This document shows, in pieces, positions 48,032-58,113 of a stretch of 64,000 nucleotides of DNA. The notes below the pieces were generated by a model, which worked only from the letters and a program-made list of their open reading frames with translations, had not been told where the DNA came from and made no database searches. Every line of letters starts with the position of its first letter. Within the stretch, counting starts at the first letter, position 1. The translations under genes and the position numbers were made by a program. The stretch is taken from positions 310,001-374,000 of the forward strand of contig NZ_JAUCBP010000002.1 of NCBI RefSeq assembly GCF_030362855.1, given 5' to 3'. The stretch comes from Neoalteromonas arenosi (GTDB lineage: Bacteria > Pseudomonadota > Gammaproteobacteria > Enterobacterales > Alteromonadaceae).

Positions 48032-49162
48032 ATGTTTGCAGAATCACCTATAACGCGTCGTAAATCGACGCGCATTTATGTCGGCAATGTACCCATTGGT
48101 GATGGTGCCCCAATTGCCGTTCAGTCGATGACCAACACCCCGACGACAGATGTTGAGGCGACCGTTGCTCAGATAAAGCGTATTGAAGCCGTCGGCGGCG
48201 AAATTGTCCGCGTTTCGGTGCCAACGATGGATGCGGCTGAAGCGTTCAAGCAAATAAAGCAACAGGTCAATGTGCCATTGGTAGCTGACATACATTTTGA
48301 TTACCGTATTGCGCTTAAGGTCGCTGAATACGGTGTCGACTGTTTGCGAATTAATCCCGGTAATATAGGCAACATGGACCGTGTTCGAGCTGTAGTTGAC
48401 TGTGCTGCGGACAAGAATATACCGATTCGGATCGGTGTGAACGGTGGCTCTTTGGAGCGTGATTTACAGGAAAAATATGGTGAGCCTACACCTGAAGCAT
48501 TGGTTGAGTCAGCCATGCGGCATGTGGATATTTTAGATAAGCTGAACTTCAATCAATTCAAAGTCAGTGTCAAAGCCTCCGATGTTTTTTTAGCCGTTGG
48601 CGCTTATCGTTTGTTAGCGCAACAAATCGATAACCCGTTGCACTTGGGTATTACCGAAGCTGGTGGATTCCGCTCTGGCGCAGTGAAGAGTGCTGTAGGT
48701 CTAGGAATGCTTCTCGCGGAAGGTATTGGCGATACGATTCGAATCTCATTAGCGGCTGATCCGGTTGAAGAGATTAAAGTTGGGTTTGATATTTTAAAAT
48801 CACTACGCATCCGTTCGCGAGGAATTAATTTTATTGCTTGTCCCAGTTGTTCAAGGCAAGAGTTTGATGTAATTGGGACGGTTAATGCTTTAGAGCAACG
48901 CTTAGAAGACGTATTAACACCAATGGATGTGTCGATTATCGGTTGTGTAGTAAATGGGCCCGGCGAGGCTGAAGTATCTGATCTCGGTTTGACCGGGGCG
49001 CGAAATATGAGCGGCTTTTATCTAGATGGAAAACGTCAAAAAGAACGGCTTAAAAATGACGAATTGGTCGATCAGCTGGAACAACGAATCCGTGCTAAAG
49101 CGGCGATGTTAGATGAAAAAAATCAGATTCCCGTAAAAGCCGTAGAAAGTGACGTCAAATAA
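48032..49162 (+). CDS. ispG: 4-hydroxy-3-methylbut-2-enyl diphosphate synthase
   Basis: A 376-residue [4Fe-4S] enzyme of the non-mevalonate isoprenoid route, converting MEcPP to HMBPP. The cluster Cys are in [11 protein letters not shown] and [26 protein letters not shown] marks the TIM barrel. It lacks the extra central domain of plant enzymes. The terminator 40 bases downstream separates it from hisS. Confidence 0.98.
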   Translation: MFAESPITRRKSTRIYVGNVPIGDGAPIAVQSMTNTPTTDVEATVAQIKRIEAVGGEIVRVSVPTMDAAEAFKQIKQQVNVPLVADIHFDYRIALKVAEYGVDCLRINPGNIGNMDRVRAVVDCAADKNIPIRIGVNGGSLERDLQEKYGEPTPEALVESAMRHVDILDKLNFNQFKVSVKASDVFLAVGAYRLLAQQIDNPLHLGITEAGGFRSGAVKSAVGLGMLLAEGIGDTIRISLAADPVEEIKVGFDILKSLRIRSRGINFIACPSCSRQEFDVIGTVNALEQRLEDVLTPMDVSIIGCVVNGPGEAEVSDLGLTGARNMSGFYLDGKRQKERLKNDELVDQLEQRIRAKAAMLDEKNQIPVKAVESDVK

Positions 49163-49202
49163 CGCGAATAATCGCGATAAGTCAATTGTTGTTTGTTCTC
49201 AT

Positions 49203-49226
49203 AGCCCCTATAATACGGGGCTTTTT
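49203..49226 (+). terminator. Intrinsic terminator after ispG
   Basis: AGCCCC pairs with GGGGCT around an eight-base loop and is followed by TTTTA. It lies in the 91-base gap between ispG and hisS and ends 27 bases before the hisS GTG. It may work as an attenuator for the downstream genes. Confidence 0.8.
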
Positions 49227-49253
49227 ATTAACTAATCGAATTCGAGTTACGCT

Positions 49254-50531
49254 GTGTCAAAACAACTCCAAGCCATCCGAGGAATGAATGATGGACTGCC
49301 GGAACAAACTGCATTGTGGCAGTGGGTAGAAAGTCGTATCCGGAAAGTAGTCGCAAGTTTTGGATATCAAGAAATTCGCACGCCGATCGTTGAAAGTACG
49401 GATCTATTTAAACGCTCAATTGGTGAAGCGACGGATATTGTCGAAAAGGAAATGTACACCTTCGACGACTATGGTGACAGTTTAACCCTACGCCCAGAAG
49501 GAACTGCTAGTTGTGTGCGGGCCGGGAATCAGCACGGTTTACTGTACAACCAACAGCAACGACTCTGGTATATGGGGCCAATGTTCCGTCACGAGCGTCC
49601 GCAAAAAGGCCGGTATCGCCAGTTCCACCAATTTGGTGTCGAGACCTTCGGTTTGTCCGGCCCAGATATTGATATTGAAGTTATCATGCTAAGTGCTCGT
49701 TTGTGGCGTGAGTTCGGTATTAGCAACGCGGTCACATTACAATTAAACTCTTTGGGCTCGCCAGCTGCCCGAGCTGACTATCGAGAAGCACTAGTAGCGT
49801 ATTTGAGCGCTCATGAAGAACAACTCGATGAGGATAGTAAACGCCGCTTAAAAACAAATCCGCTGCGTGTACTAGACAGCAAGAATCCACAAGTACAAGC
49901 TCTTGTGAAGGATGCACCAGTATTGCTCGATTACCTGGATGAGGAGTCCAAGCAACATTTTTCAGAACTTTGTGAACGATTATCGCAATTGGGTATCGAA
50001 TTTGAAGTCAATCCGCGTTTGGTGCGAGGCTTAGATTATTACAATCGCACGGTTTTTGAGTGGGTGACTGACAAATTAGGTGCACAAGGTACTGTGCTCG
50101 CTGGTGGACGCTACGACGGTTTAGTCGAACAATTGGGCGGCAAACCGACACCCGCAGTGGGCTTTGCAATGGGGCTTGAGCGTCTAATACTGATGATCGA
50201 GACTTTGCAGACCGCGCAGGTTTCTAATGCAGCCGCAGATGTCTATGTGATGCCCATGGGGGCTGAGCAGTTTGTATATGCAATGCAAGTGGCGGAGCAA
50301 ATGCGTGCAGCACTACCTGCCGTTAATGTGCAGTTGCATTGCGGTGGCGGGAACATGAAAAAGCAATTTAAGCGCGCTGACAAAATCGGCGCACGTATTG
50401 GCATAGTGATTGGTGACAGTGAAGCGGAAGCTCGCTGTGTAGCGGTTAAACCGTTACGCAATCAAGGTGAACAACAAACAATTTCGTTGGCTGATATGCC
50501 AGCATTAGTACAACAGTTATTGACGGCATAG
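49254..50531 (+). CDS. hisS: Histidyl-tRNA synthetase
   Basis: A 425-residue class II synthetase. Motif 2 is [21 protein letters not shown], the His-specific motifs are [15 protein letters not shown] and [14 protein letters not shown], and motif 3 reads GFAMGLERL; the anticodon-binding domain occupies the last 100 residues. The start codon is GTG. It is followed by yfgM and bamB as in E. coli. Confidence 0.98.
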   Translation: MSKQLQAIRGMNDGLPEQTALWQWVESRIRKVVASFGYQEIRTPIVESTDLFKRSIGEATDIVEKEMYTFDDYGDSLTLRPEGTASCVRAGNQHGLLYNQQQRLWYMGPMFRHERPQKGRYRQFHQFGVETFGLSGPDIDIEVIMLSARLWREFGISNAVTLQLNSLGSPAARADYREALVAYLSAHEEQLDEDSKRRLKTNPLRVLDSKNPQVQALVKDAPVLLDYLDEESKQHFSELCERLSQLGIEFEVNPRLVRGLDYYNRTVFEWVTDKLGAQGTVLAGGRYDGLVEQLGGKPTPAVGFAMGLERLILMIETLQTAQVSNAAADVYVMPMGAEQFVYAMQVAEQMRAALPAVNVQLHCGGGNMKKQFKRADKIGARIGIVIGDSEAEARCVAVKPLRNQGEQQTISLADMPALVQQLLTA

Positions 50532-50598
50532 CCGTCGCTGAACAGTAATTAACTCAAGAGGTAGTAAGAACTACCCACATTGTAAGAGGTAACTAACA

Positions 50599-51216
50599 GT
50601 GGAACAGTTTGCAACAGAAGAACAACAAGTTGAAGCGATTAAGCGATTTTGGAAAGAAAATGGTATCGCGATTGTTGTCGGTGCGGTCATTGGCTTGGGG
50701 GGGCTATGGGGCTGGCAGTATTATTCTGATAGTCAGTTGGCGGCTAAAGAAGCTGCGTCTCAAGGCTATCAAGACGTCGTTGAAAACTTGCAAGCAGATG
50801 ATGGTATTGCAAAAGCTGAAGCATTTCTGGCCGAGTACGAAAGCACAGGCTATGCCGCAATGACAGCGTTGGTGCTGGCTGCTCAAGAGGTTGAAAATAA
50901 TAATCTAGAGGCAGCACAACGCCACTTACAAACAGCTGTGGCAAGCCAAGACGGTGCTTTGAAAAATGTTGCTTTGTTGCGTTTAGCGCGAGTTCAATTG
51001 GCGCTTAATAACGCTCAAGCCGCACTGGATAGCGTAGCTAAAGTTGAAGGTGATGCATTCACTGCACAAGTAGAAGAGATCAAAGGTGACGCATTCGTTG
51101 TGCTCGCAGACTTTACTAAAGCAAGATTGGCTTACAGCGCGGCTGTCGAAGCTGATAGCGCCAATCGCCTGGTTAAGATGAAATTAGATAACCTTGCAAT
51201 TACAGCGGGTAGCTAA
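50599..51216 (+). CDS. yfgM: YfgM-like ancillary SecYEG translocon subunit
   Basis: A 205-residue membrane-anchored TPR protein. Residues 1-20 are cytoplasmic (EQFATEEQQVEAIKRFWKEN), one span follows at about 21-40 (GIAIVVGAVIGLGGLWGW), and the rest is a periplasmic, Ala-rich TPR-like fold with helical repeats. YfgM joins PpiD at the SecYEG exit and aids chaperone handover. GTG start after AAGAGGTAACTAACA. It stands between hisS and bamB, the standard order. Confidence 0.94.
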   Translation: MEQFATEEQQVEAIKRFWKENGIAIVVGAVIGLGGLWGWQYYSDSQLAAKEAASQGYQDVVENLQADDGIAKAEAFLAEYESTGYAAMTALVLAAQEVENNNLEAAQRHLQTAVASQDGALKNVALLRLARVQLALNNAQAALDSVAKVEGDAFTAQVEEIKGDAFVVLADFTKARLAYSAAVEADSANRLVKMKLDNLAITAGS

Positions 51217-51225
51217 GGATTGTCT

Positions 51226-52458
51226 GTGAAGAATTTTAAATGTGTAATCGCTGCAGGTTTAGTATTTTCGCTAAGTGCCTGTAGCACTGTATCCGATTGG
51301 TTTGCAGACGAAGAAGAACTCGAAATTCGTCGCTTAGAACCTATAGCGGAACAGTTTAAGCCCGTCAAAGTATGGGATCGTGATATTGGTCATGGCGTTG
51401 AAAACTATTATTCGAGACTGCGTCCAGCGGCCGCTTATGACAATCTTTACGTTGCTAATCGTCAAGGCGACGTTGTTGCGCTAAATCAAGCAACAGGCAA
51501 GGTCACATGGGAACGCAACTTTGCGATTTTTCCAGAGCAAGGCTTTTTTGATGGCTTAACCTCACTGTGGTCGAGCGGCGTTTCAGCTAAGATTTCTGGA
51601 GGCTTAACCGTTGTTTTTGATACCGTTTTCTTTGGCACGGAAGATGGTTTTGTCTATGCATTAGATGCTCAGACAGGTGAGACTAAATGGCAGGCAGATG
51701 TGCGCGGTGAAGTGTTGGCTGCACCCGCGGTCGAAAGTGGCATTGTTGTTGTCAATACCGGGGCAGGAGCCTTGATTGGTTTAAACAGTATTGACGGTAC
51801 TGAGCTGTGGCGCGCGGATAGCGAAGTGCCACCACTTTCATTGCGAGGACTCTCCAGTCCGGTCACAGCCAGTGGAGGGGTCATTTTTGGAACTCCAACT
51901 GGCAAGCTGCAAGTGAATATTATTCAGTCTGGTATGTTGGCTTGGGAGCAAGTGGTCAGTGCGCCAAGCGGGGCAACCGAGCTTGAACGTATTGTTGATG
52001 TTGATGCACAACCTATCGTTTTGGGCGGTACGGTTTATACAATTAGTTATGGTGGTACGCTAGCAGCCGTCGAACTGCGCAGTGGTCGAGTTGTTTGGAA
52101 GCGTGAGTACGCCGCGTATCAGTCATTAGCCCTAAATGGCAATACGTTATACGTTGTTGATAACAACAGCCATGTGTATGCGATTGACCGTCGAAACGGC
52201 GTCGAACTATGGTCACAGGGGCGTTTAAAAGGGCGTGAACTGTCTGCGCCGGTCACTATGGGCAGTTATGTAGTTGCGGGTGACAAATATGGTTTTTTAC
52301 ACTGGTTTAATCAATCTGATGGTCAGTTGGTTGCGCGTTATGAACTGGGCGGTGATGATGAAGATGAATCGATTTTCGTTGCACCGGTTGTTGCCGGTAA
52401 TACTTTGTTTGCGACAACACGCGATGGTGTCGTTGCAGCATTACAGGTGTCGCAATAA
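51226..52458 (+). CDS. bamB: Outer membrane assembly lipoprotein BamB
   Basis: A 410-residue lipoprotein and BAM complex member forming an eight-bladed beta-propeller with PQQ-like repeats (DNLYVANRQGDVVALNQATGK; GFVYALDAQTGETKW; GFLHWFNQSDGQLV). The lipobox is SLSAC (Cys19). The start GTG at 51226 follows AAGGA with six bases spacing; the TTG at 51220 lies directly on the ribosome site and is less likely. It is coupled closely to yfgM (nine-base gap). Confidence 0.96.
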   Translation: MKNFKCVIAAGLVFSLSACSTVSDWFADEEELEIRRLEPIAEQFKPVKVWDRDIGHGVENYYSRLRPAAAYDNLYVANRQGDVVALNQATGKVTWERNFAIFPEQGFFDGLTSLWSSGVSAKISGGLTVVFDTVFFGTEDGFVYALDAQTGETKWQADVRGEVLAAPAVESGIVVVNTGAGALIGLNSIDGTELWRADSEVPPLSLRGLSSPVTASGGVIFGTPTGKLQVNIIQSGMLAWEQVVSAPSGATELERIVDVDAQPIVLGGTVYTISYGGTLAAVELRSGRVVWKREYAAYQSLALNGNTLYVVDNNSHVYAIDRRNGVELWSQGRLKGRELSAPVTMGSYVVAGDKYGFLHWFNQSDGQLVARYELGGDDEDESIFVAPVVAGNTLFATTRDGVVAALQVSQ

Positions 52459-52500
52459 GCGACACCTATTGTTCGTTTCTAGATTTTAGGTACCTGATTC

Positions 52501-53952
52501 ATGCTCCCCGTAATTGCCTTAGTTGGTCGTCCAAATGTCGGTAAATCTACATTATTTAATCGCTTGACCAAGACACGTGACGCATTGGTTGCCGATTTTC
52601 CCGGGCTAACCCGTGACCGAAAATACGGACAGGCAACGGTGGATAGCATGGCATTTATCGTTGTCGATACCGGGGGCATCTCTGGCGATGAAGAAGGTAT
52701 TGATGCCGCGATGGCTGAGCAATCACTATTAGCGATAGATGAGGCTGATGTTGTCTTCTTTTTAGTCGATGCGCGCGCAGGTATGACGCCCGCTGATCAG
52801 GGCATAGCCGAATACTTACGTCGCTCAGAGAAGAAGGTTTACGTTGTCGCTAACAAAGTAGACGGAATCGATGGTGATAGTGAAAGCGCAGACTTCTACG
52901 CGTTAGGTTTAGGTCAAGTGCACCAAATCGCAGCCGCCCACGGACGCGGTGTCAGTCAGTTGTTGAGTGAATCGCTGGGTGAGCTTACCGAGCAATTTCC
53001 AGATATGACCGTCTCAGAAGCAATTAAACCGGTTTCTGAAGAAGACGCTGATGCGCAATTAGAGCGTTTACAGGGCCTGCCGATAAAGTTGGCGATTGTT
53101 GGTAAACCCAATGTTGGCAAATCAACGCTGACTAACCGGATTTTGGGTGAAGAGCGCGTTGTGGTTTACGACCTGCCGGGTACAACTCGCGACAGCGTTT
53201 TTATTCCTATGCAGCGCGACGAACGCGAGTACATCCTTATCGATACTGCGGGTGTACGCAAACGTAAAAAAGTCACAGACGCAATTGAAAAATTCTCAAT
53301 CGTCAAAACCTTGCAAGCAATAGAAGAAGCAAATGTCGTTCTGATGATAATTGATGCGCGTGAAGGCATCAGCGATCAAGACCTAAGTCTTTTGGGTTTC
53401 GTATTGAATTCCGGCCGCTCATTGGTACTTGCAGTTAATAAATGGGATGGTCTAGATAAAGACGTGAAAGAGGATATTAAGCGCGAACTTGATCGGCGAT
53501 TAGGCTTTATTGATTTTGCCCGTTTGCACTTTATCTCTGCTCTACATGGAACTGGCGTGGGACATCTGTTTGAGTCGGTACAAGAAGCTTATGCGTCAGC
53601 GACGCAACGAATTAATACATCTATGCTGACACGGATTATGGAAATGGCTCAGGAAGACCACCAGCCACCATTGGTGCGAGGCAGACGAGTAAAAATGAAA
53701 TACGCTCACGCTGGCGGTTACAACCCACCCGTGATTGTGATCCATGGTAATCAGGTACAAGATTTGTCTGATTCATATAAGCGTTACCTAATGAACTATT
53801 TCCGCAAGGCGTTAAAAACCATGGGGACGCCGATAAAAATTGAATTCCGCGAAGGCGCTAACCCCTTTGAAGGCAAGAAAAATCAGCTGACGCTAGCGCA
53901 GCAGCGCAAGCGCAAGCGCAAACGCATGATGGCATTTCACAAAAAACAATAA
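52501..53952 (+). CDS. der: Ribosome biogenesis GTPase Der (EngA)
   Basis: A 483-residue protein with two tandem GTPase domains (GRPNVGKST near residue 8 and GKPNVGKST near residue 200) and a KH-like C-terminal domain. Each domain has its DTxG (VVDTGG; LIDTAG) and NKxD (ANKVDG; VNKWDG). It is essential for 50S subunit maturation. The C-terminus is strongly basic ([11 protein letters not shown]). ATG at 52501, 42 bases after bamB. Confidence 0.98.
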   Translation: MLPVIALVGRPNVGKSTLFNRLTKTRDALVADFPGLTRDRKYGQATVDSMAFIVVDTGGISGDEEGIDAAMAEQSLLAIDEADVVFFLVDARAGMTPADQGIAEYLRRSEKKVYVVANKVDGIDGDSESADFYALGLGQVHQIAAAHGRGVSQLLSESLGELTEQFPDMTVSEAIKPVSEEDADAQLERLQGLPIKLAIVGKPNVGKSTLTNRILGEERVVVYDLPGTTRDSVFIPMQRDEREYILIDTAGVRKRKKVTDAIEKFSIVKTLQAIEEANVVLMIIDAREGISDQDLSLLGFVLNSGRSLVLAVNKWDGLDKDVKEDIKRELDRRLGFIDFARLHFISALHGTGVGHLFESVQEAYASATQRINTSMLTRIMEMAQEDHQPPLVRGRRVKMKYAHAGGYNPPVIVIHGNQVQDLSDSYKRYLMNYFRKALKTMGTPIKIEFREGANPFEGKKNQLTLAQQRKRKRKRMMAFHKKQ

Positions 53953-53954
53953 CC

Positions 53955-55019
53955 TTAGGATTGGGGTTGACGCAGCATTCTCATTAGCTGTGATTGTTCG
54001 GGGACTTCTATTGTAGGTAGTGCGCCTTTAACCATACTTTCGGCGACTCGGCCTGGAAAGTTTGCACTGAACTTGATGAATTTGTCTTTAGATTGAAACA
54101 AGTAAGTTGTAGTAAACATTGGCTCGCCATCGTCATCCATTGCTTCCACATCAAAGTACATACCGCGGAAATGACGTTGTTCGGTTTGCCAGTCAATTGC
54201 TTTAATCTGACCAATAGTGACCCCCTGGATATTGCGACTCGCCGTAATCAATTCGATATCGTCTATTTCTTTGCGTAATTCGTGGGTAATTTGAATTTGT
54301 GGGTCAGGATTGGACTCATCAGGTATAAACACCGGATAAACAAAAATATCTATCACATCGCCAGGATATTGGGGGTGAGAATAGCGTGCAACAGCACCTT
54401 GTAATGGATCGTGATACAGCTGCATATCATACAATTCAAAGGCACTAATGACTTGTGGTAGCTTTAAGTCTGCGTGATAGTCACTGGCTTGCAACTTATC
54501 GTACAAAAAGCCGGCGGTGAATATTTCGGCCTGTTTAGCGTCTTCGATAAATTGACTGACCAATCGCTCGGTATAATCAGCAATGCTCAGAGTCGTTACT
54601 TGTTGCTGATTGAATGTGTCAGCGTATTGATAAGAGCCAAGCACAATACCGCGCCAGGTCACGTCAAATTCAGTAATGATTTGGCTGTCAGTCACGCTTT
54701 CATCACCCGCTGAACTAACCAACGTATTGGCAATTAATAGCTCGTAATCATAACCGTCTTCGCTGGCGCCTGTTTTGAGAAAATAGTTAGGCAGTTCAAC
54801 TGCCGCATAAAGTGCCATTGGGTCGATGAAATCTTCGGCGCAGTGATATTGCTCAGCGATTTGACAGAGTGATTGCACCTCGTCACCAGGAAAAGAGGAA
54901 AACACACTAATTGGAGGCAGGGTAGTCTCTGCACTAGCCATGCCTGTTGTACCTAGCGCAAGCGCAGTACATGAGGCCATCAGCCAGCTTGGTATAAATT
55001 TAGAGTGTTCGTACGACAA
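53955..55019 (-). CDS. Secreted protein of unknown function between der and xseA
   Basis: About 354 residues, not recognised. With the TTG start at 55019, which follows GGGAG by seven bases, the protein begins MSYEHSKFIPSWLMASC and has a signal peptide ending near GMASAE; longer starts at an ATG at 55064 and a TTG at 55121 are also open. The mature protein is acidic and rich in Asp, Glu and aromatic residues, with two early Cys (SLCQIAEQYHCAED) that could form a disulfide. There is no membrane segment or enzyme motif. Convergent with der by two bases, six bases after xseA's stop. Probably periplasmic. Confidence 0.75.
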   Translation of the reverse strand: MSYEHSKFIPSWLMASCTALALGTTGMASAETTLPPISVFSSFPGDEVQSLCQIAEQYHCAEDFIDPMALYAAVELPNYFLKTGASEDGYDYELLIANTLVSSAGDESVTDSQIITEFDVTWRGIVLGSYQYADTFNQQQVTTLSIADYTERLVSQFIEDAKQAEIFTAGFLYDKLQASDYHADLKLPQVISAFELYDMQLYHDPLQGAVARYSHPQYPGDVIDIFVYPVFIPDESNPDPQIQITHELRKEIDDIELITASRNIQGVTIGQIKAIDWQTEQRHFRGMYFDVEAMDDDGEPMFTTTYLFQSKDKFIKFSANFPGRVAESMVKGALPTIEVPEQSQLMRMLRQPQS

Positions 55020-55126
55020 AAAACCGCTCCCTGAGCGAAATCCATGCTGGATAATGCCTGACATGAATCTGCCGCACAAGCGGAGATTTACAATAAAAGC
55101 AATAAATGCGACGAATATCAAAATCG

Positions 55127-56476
55127 CTATGATTTACCAATCTCAGTAACTTGACTGACTAATGCTCCGTCGTGCAATTGCGTGCGAATTTCGTCTCCGA
55201 TTTGGACTTGTTTGCTCGATACCACAACTTCGCAATTCGATTGGGTGATGCTATAACCACGACTCAATGTGGCTAATGGGCTAAGCGACTGTAATAGCCC
55301 AGCTTGTTCCGCAAGGCGTTGGCGGTGCTTTTGCAGTCTATGTACAACAACGCTTTGCAGGCGCATGTGTACTTGGCCAAGACGCTGTTGATGCTGATAA
55401 ATCTCCCGTTTCGGTGAAACCCGGATTAAACGCTGGGCTAGTTGGGAGAGATATTGCTGGGTCTGGTTGTTCTGACGCTTGACTGCATTAGCTAAGCGAG
55501 CGGCTATTTCATCAAGGCGCTGAGATTGAGTAATGAGTTTACTTTGTGGATGATTGCGTTGGACTCCGTTCGCAGCTGTTTTTAGACGATATGCGGCTTG
55601 TTCCAAATGACGTCGCATATGTTGACGTAGCGCGCGATGCAATGTGTCGATAGCCTGCAATTGGTGGCGTACGTCTCGGCTGACAACCTCTGCGGCAGCA
55701 CTTGGCGTAGGGGCGCGCAAGTCAGCGACATAGTCGGCAATGGTAATGTCAACTTCGTGACCCACAGCACTAATTATCGGCAAAGTAGATTCTGCAATCG
55801 CGTAAGCTAATTGTTCATGATTAAAGCACCACAAATCTTCAATCGAGCCGCCACCTCTACCGACGATTAAAACATCGACTTCGCTGCGCCGGTTAGCAAC
55901 TGTAATAGCATTGATAATATGCTGGTGAGCTTCAACGCCCTGTACTTGAGTGGGATAGACAATGACTTTAGTTGCAGGGCTGCGCCGACGAAGCACTGTC
56001 AGTATATCGTGCAACGCGGCACCCGTTGCAGATGTAACTACTCCAACAGTATTAACGATGTCAGGTATTTGACGCTTGCGTTCGGCGGCAAATAGTCCCA
56101 GTGAATTTAACTTTGCCTTGAGCGCTTCAAACGCAGCTTGGAGATCACCACTACCATCGAGTTCCATATAATCAGCAATTAACTGATAGTCCCCGCGAGG
56201 CTCGTAGAGAGAAAGGTTACCGCGAACTAATACTTTATCACCTTCCTTGGGGCGATATTTCAGGCGGGCATTCGCACCTCGAAACATAGCCGACTTTATT
56301 TGTGCCTTACTGTCTTTTAACGTGAAGTACCAATGACCACTTGCCGCTGCGGTAAAATTGGAAATTTCAGCCGATAACCAAACATTTCCCACTTCCGCTT
56401 CTAACAACGACTTAACGTAGCGATTTAGCTTAGTTACGGAGTAAATTTGGCGGGAGTTGCTAGGTGGTTTTAACAT
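55127..56476 (-). CDS. xseA: Exodeoxyribonuclease VII large subunit
   Basis: A 449-residue XseA. The N-terminal OB-fold (VGNVWLSAEISNFTAAASGHWYFTLKD) is followed by the catalytic domain with the GRGGGSIEDLW motif and the SAVGHEVDIT segment; the C-terminal half is a long coiled coil that binds XseB. It degrades single-stranded DNA. The gene is divergent from guaB, the usual arrangement, but xseB is not in the window. Confidence 0.97.
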   Translation of the reverse strand: MLKPPSNSRQIYSVTKLNRYVKSLLEAEVGNVWLSAEISNFTAAASGHWYFTLKDSKAQIKSAMFRGANARLKYRPKEGDKVLVRGNLSLYEPRGDYQLIADYMELDGSGDLQAAFEALKAKLNSLGLFAAERKRQIPDIVNTVGVVTSATGAALHDILTVLRRRSPATKVIVYPTQVQGVEAHQHIINAITVANRRSEVDVLIVGRGGGSIEDLWCFNHEQLAYAIAESTLPIISAVGHEVDITIADYVADLRAPTPSAAAEVVSRDVRHQLQAIDTLHRALRQHMRRHLEQAAYRLKTAANGVQRNHPQSKLITQSQRLDEIAARLANAVKRQNNQTQQYLSQLAQRLIRVSPKREIYQHQQRLGQVHMRLQSVVVHRLQKHRQRLAEQAGLLQSLSPLATLSRGYSITQSNCEVVVSSKQVQIGDEIRTQLHDGALVSQVTEIGKS

Positions 56477-56499
56477 AGTTTATTTTTTTATCAGCTTTA

Positions 56500-56529
56500 T
56501 TGCGAAAGGCAGTTTACCTGAATTATAAA
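56500..56529 (+). promoter_or_regulatory. Promoter of guaBA
   Basis: TTGCGA (56500-56505) and TATAAA (56524-56529) are separated by 18 bases and lie about 50-80 bases upstream of the guaB ATG, in the gap shared with the divergent xseA. They form a plausible sigma-70 promoter; other choices are possible. Confidence 0.5.
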
Positions 56530-56538
56530 AAACACTAC

Positions 56539-56553
56539 AATTGCGCCGCAATT
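56539..56553. promoter_or_regulatory. Perfect 15-base palindrome at the guaB leader
   Basis: AATTGCG-C-CGCAATT is a perfect inverted repeat immediately downstream of the putative -10 box and 27 bases before the guaB start. Its position suits a repressor operator. It does not match the PurR box I know from E. coli, so the binding protein is unknown. Confidence 0.4.
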
Positions 56554-56580
56554 AAAACCTTATCCCGTAGGTGGAATTGC

Positions 56581-58050
56581 ATGCTCCGAATCGCTAAAGA
56601 AGCTCTGACATTTGACGACGTTTTGCTCGTCCCTGGTCACTCTCAAGTATTGCCACACATGGCAAGTCTAAAAACGCGTTTAACACGTGGTGTTGAACTA
56701 AACATTCCGATGGTTTCTGCTGCCATGGATACGGTTTCTGAAGCGCGATTAGCTATTGCGCTTGCCCAGGAAGGTGGTATCGGCTTCATTCACAAAAATA
56801 TGACTCCGGAACAGCAGGCTAAACACGTTCGCCAAGTTAAGAAATACGAAAGTGGTGTGGTTTCTGATCCTGTGACGGTAAAACCGTCGGCCACTATTGG
56901 CGAAGTGAATGCGTTAAGTCAAAAATTGGGTTATTCAGGATTCCCTGTTATCGATACAGACAATAACTTAGTCGGTATTGTCACAGGTCGAGACTTGCGA
57001 TTTGAAAATAGATTTGACCAACCTATCAGTCAGGTAATGACGCCGAAAGAGCGTTTAGTTACGGTGAAAGAAGGCGCTCCTTCAGAAACAGTGTTGGAAT
57101 TGATGCACGAACATCGAATCGAGAAAATTTTGGTCGTCGATGATGCGTTTAAACTCAGCGGATTGATTACTGTTAAGGATTTCCAAAAAGCCGAAAGTAA
57201 GCCCAATGCGTGTAAAGATAAGCTTGGACGATTACGCGTTGGCGCGGCAGTGAGCGTCGGTCCGGGTACGGATGAACGGATTAAATTACTCGTTGAGGCG
57301 GATGTTGATGTGCTGTTAATCGATACCTCGCACGGCCACTCACAAGGCGTTATCGATCGTGTTCATGCAATTCGCCAAGCCTATCCTGATGTCCAGTTAA
57401 TTGCTGGTAACGTGGCAACAGGTGAAGGCGCTAAAGCTCTTGCTGATGCAGGTGTTGACGCTGTTAAAGTCGGTATAGGCCCAGGTTCCATCTGTACTAC
57501 CCGTATTGTCACCGGTTGTGGTGTACCGCAGATAACCGCAGTAAGTGATGCTGTCGAAGCTCTGGAAGGTACTGGAATTCCAGTAATTGCTGACGGCGGT
57601 ATCCGTTTCTCTGGTGATATTGCTAAAGCCATTGCTGCAGGCGCAAGTTGCGTGATGGTTGGCAGTATGTTGGCCGGCACAGAGGAAGCGCCAGGTGAAG
57701 TGGAGTTATATCAAGGCCGTTACTACAAATCCTATCGCGGTATGGGCTCGTTAGGCGCTATGAATCAAAGCCATGGTTCATCCGATCGTTACTTCCAAGA
57801 GAGTAACAATGCGGAGAAGTTAGTACCTGAAGGCATCGAAGGGCGGGTCGCTTATAAAGGTCCTATTGCGAATATCATTCACCAGCAAATGGGTGGGTTG
57901 CGCTCAGCAATGGGATTGACAGGGTGCCCGACCATTGATGACCTACGCACTAAGCCACAATTTGTCAAGGTAACCGCGGCTGGCATGGGAGAATCGCACG
58001 TTCACGATGTCAGCATTACTAAAGAAGCACCGAACTACCGCTTAGGATAA
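56581..58050 (+). CDS. guaB: Inosine-5'-monophosphate dehydrogenase
   Basis: A 489-residue IMPDH, oxidising IMP to XMP with NAD in guanine nucleotide synthesis. [21 protein letters not shown] opens the TIM barrel, two CBS domains interrupt it at about 92-200, and the catalytic Cys is in [13 protein letters not shown], followed by the [10 protein letters not shown] flap. The frame is open to 56500, but ATG at 56581, after AGGTGG, gives the normal N-terminus. Followed by guaA. Confidence 0.98.
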   Translation: MLRIAKEALTFDDVLLVPGHSQVLPHMASLKTRLTRGVELNIPMVSAAMDTVSEARLAIALAQEGGIGFIHKNMTPEQQAKHVRQVKKYESGVVSDPVTVKPSATIGEVNALSQKLGYSGFPVIDTDNNLVGIVTGRDLRFENRFDQPISQVMTPKERLVTVKEGAPSETVLELMHEHRIEKILVVDDAFKLSGLITVKDFQKAESKPNACKDKLGRLRVGAAVSVGPGTDERIKLLVEADVDVLLIDTSHGHSQGVIDRVHAIRQAYPDVQLIAGNVATGEGAKALADAGVDAVKVGIGPGSICTTRIVTGCGVPQITAVSDAVEALEGTGIPVIADGGIRFSGDIAKAIAAGASCVMVGSMLAGTEEAPGEVELYQGRYYKSYRGMGSLGAMNQSHGSSDRYFQESNNAEKLVPEGIEGRVAYKGPIANIIHQQMGGLRSAMGLTGCPTIDDLRTKPQFVKVTAAGMGESHVHDVSITKEAPNYRLG

Positions 58051-58070
58051 TTTCCTACACTTGTCTTATT

Positions 58071-58092
58071 GCGCCATGCGTTGTCGTGGCGC
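58071..58092 (+). other. Hairpin between guaB and guaA
   Basis: GCGCCA pairs with TGGCGC, with an inner CG/CG pair across a two-base bulge and a TTGT loop. No T-run follows, so it is not a classic terminator. It may stabilise the guaB message or reduce read-through into guaA. Confidence 0.4.
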
Positions 58093-58113
58093 TAGTTATT
58101 TAGGAACTAGAAA

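Noticed and set aside
50522-50536. GACGGC-ATA-GCCGTC hairpin at the hisS stop
   Set aside because: The stem is short and no T-run follows, so I do not call a terminator.
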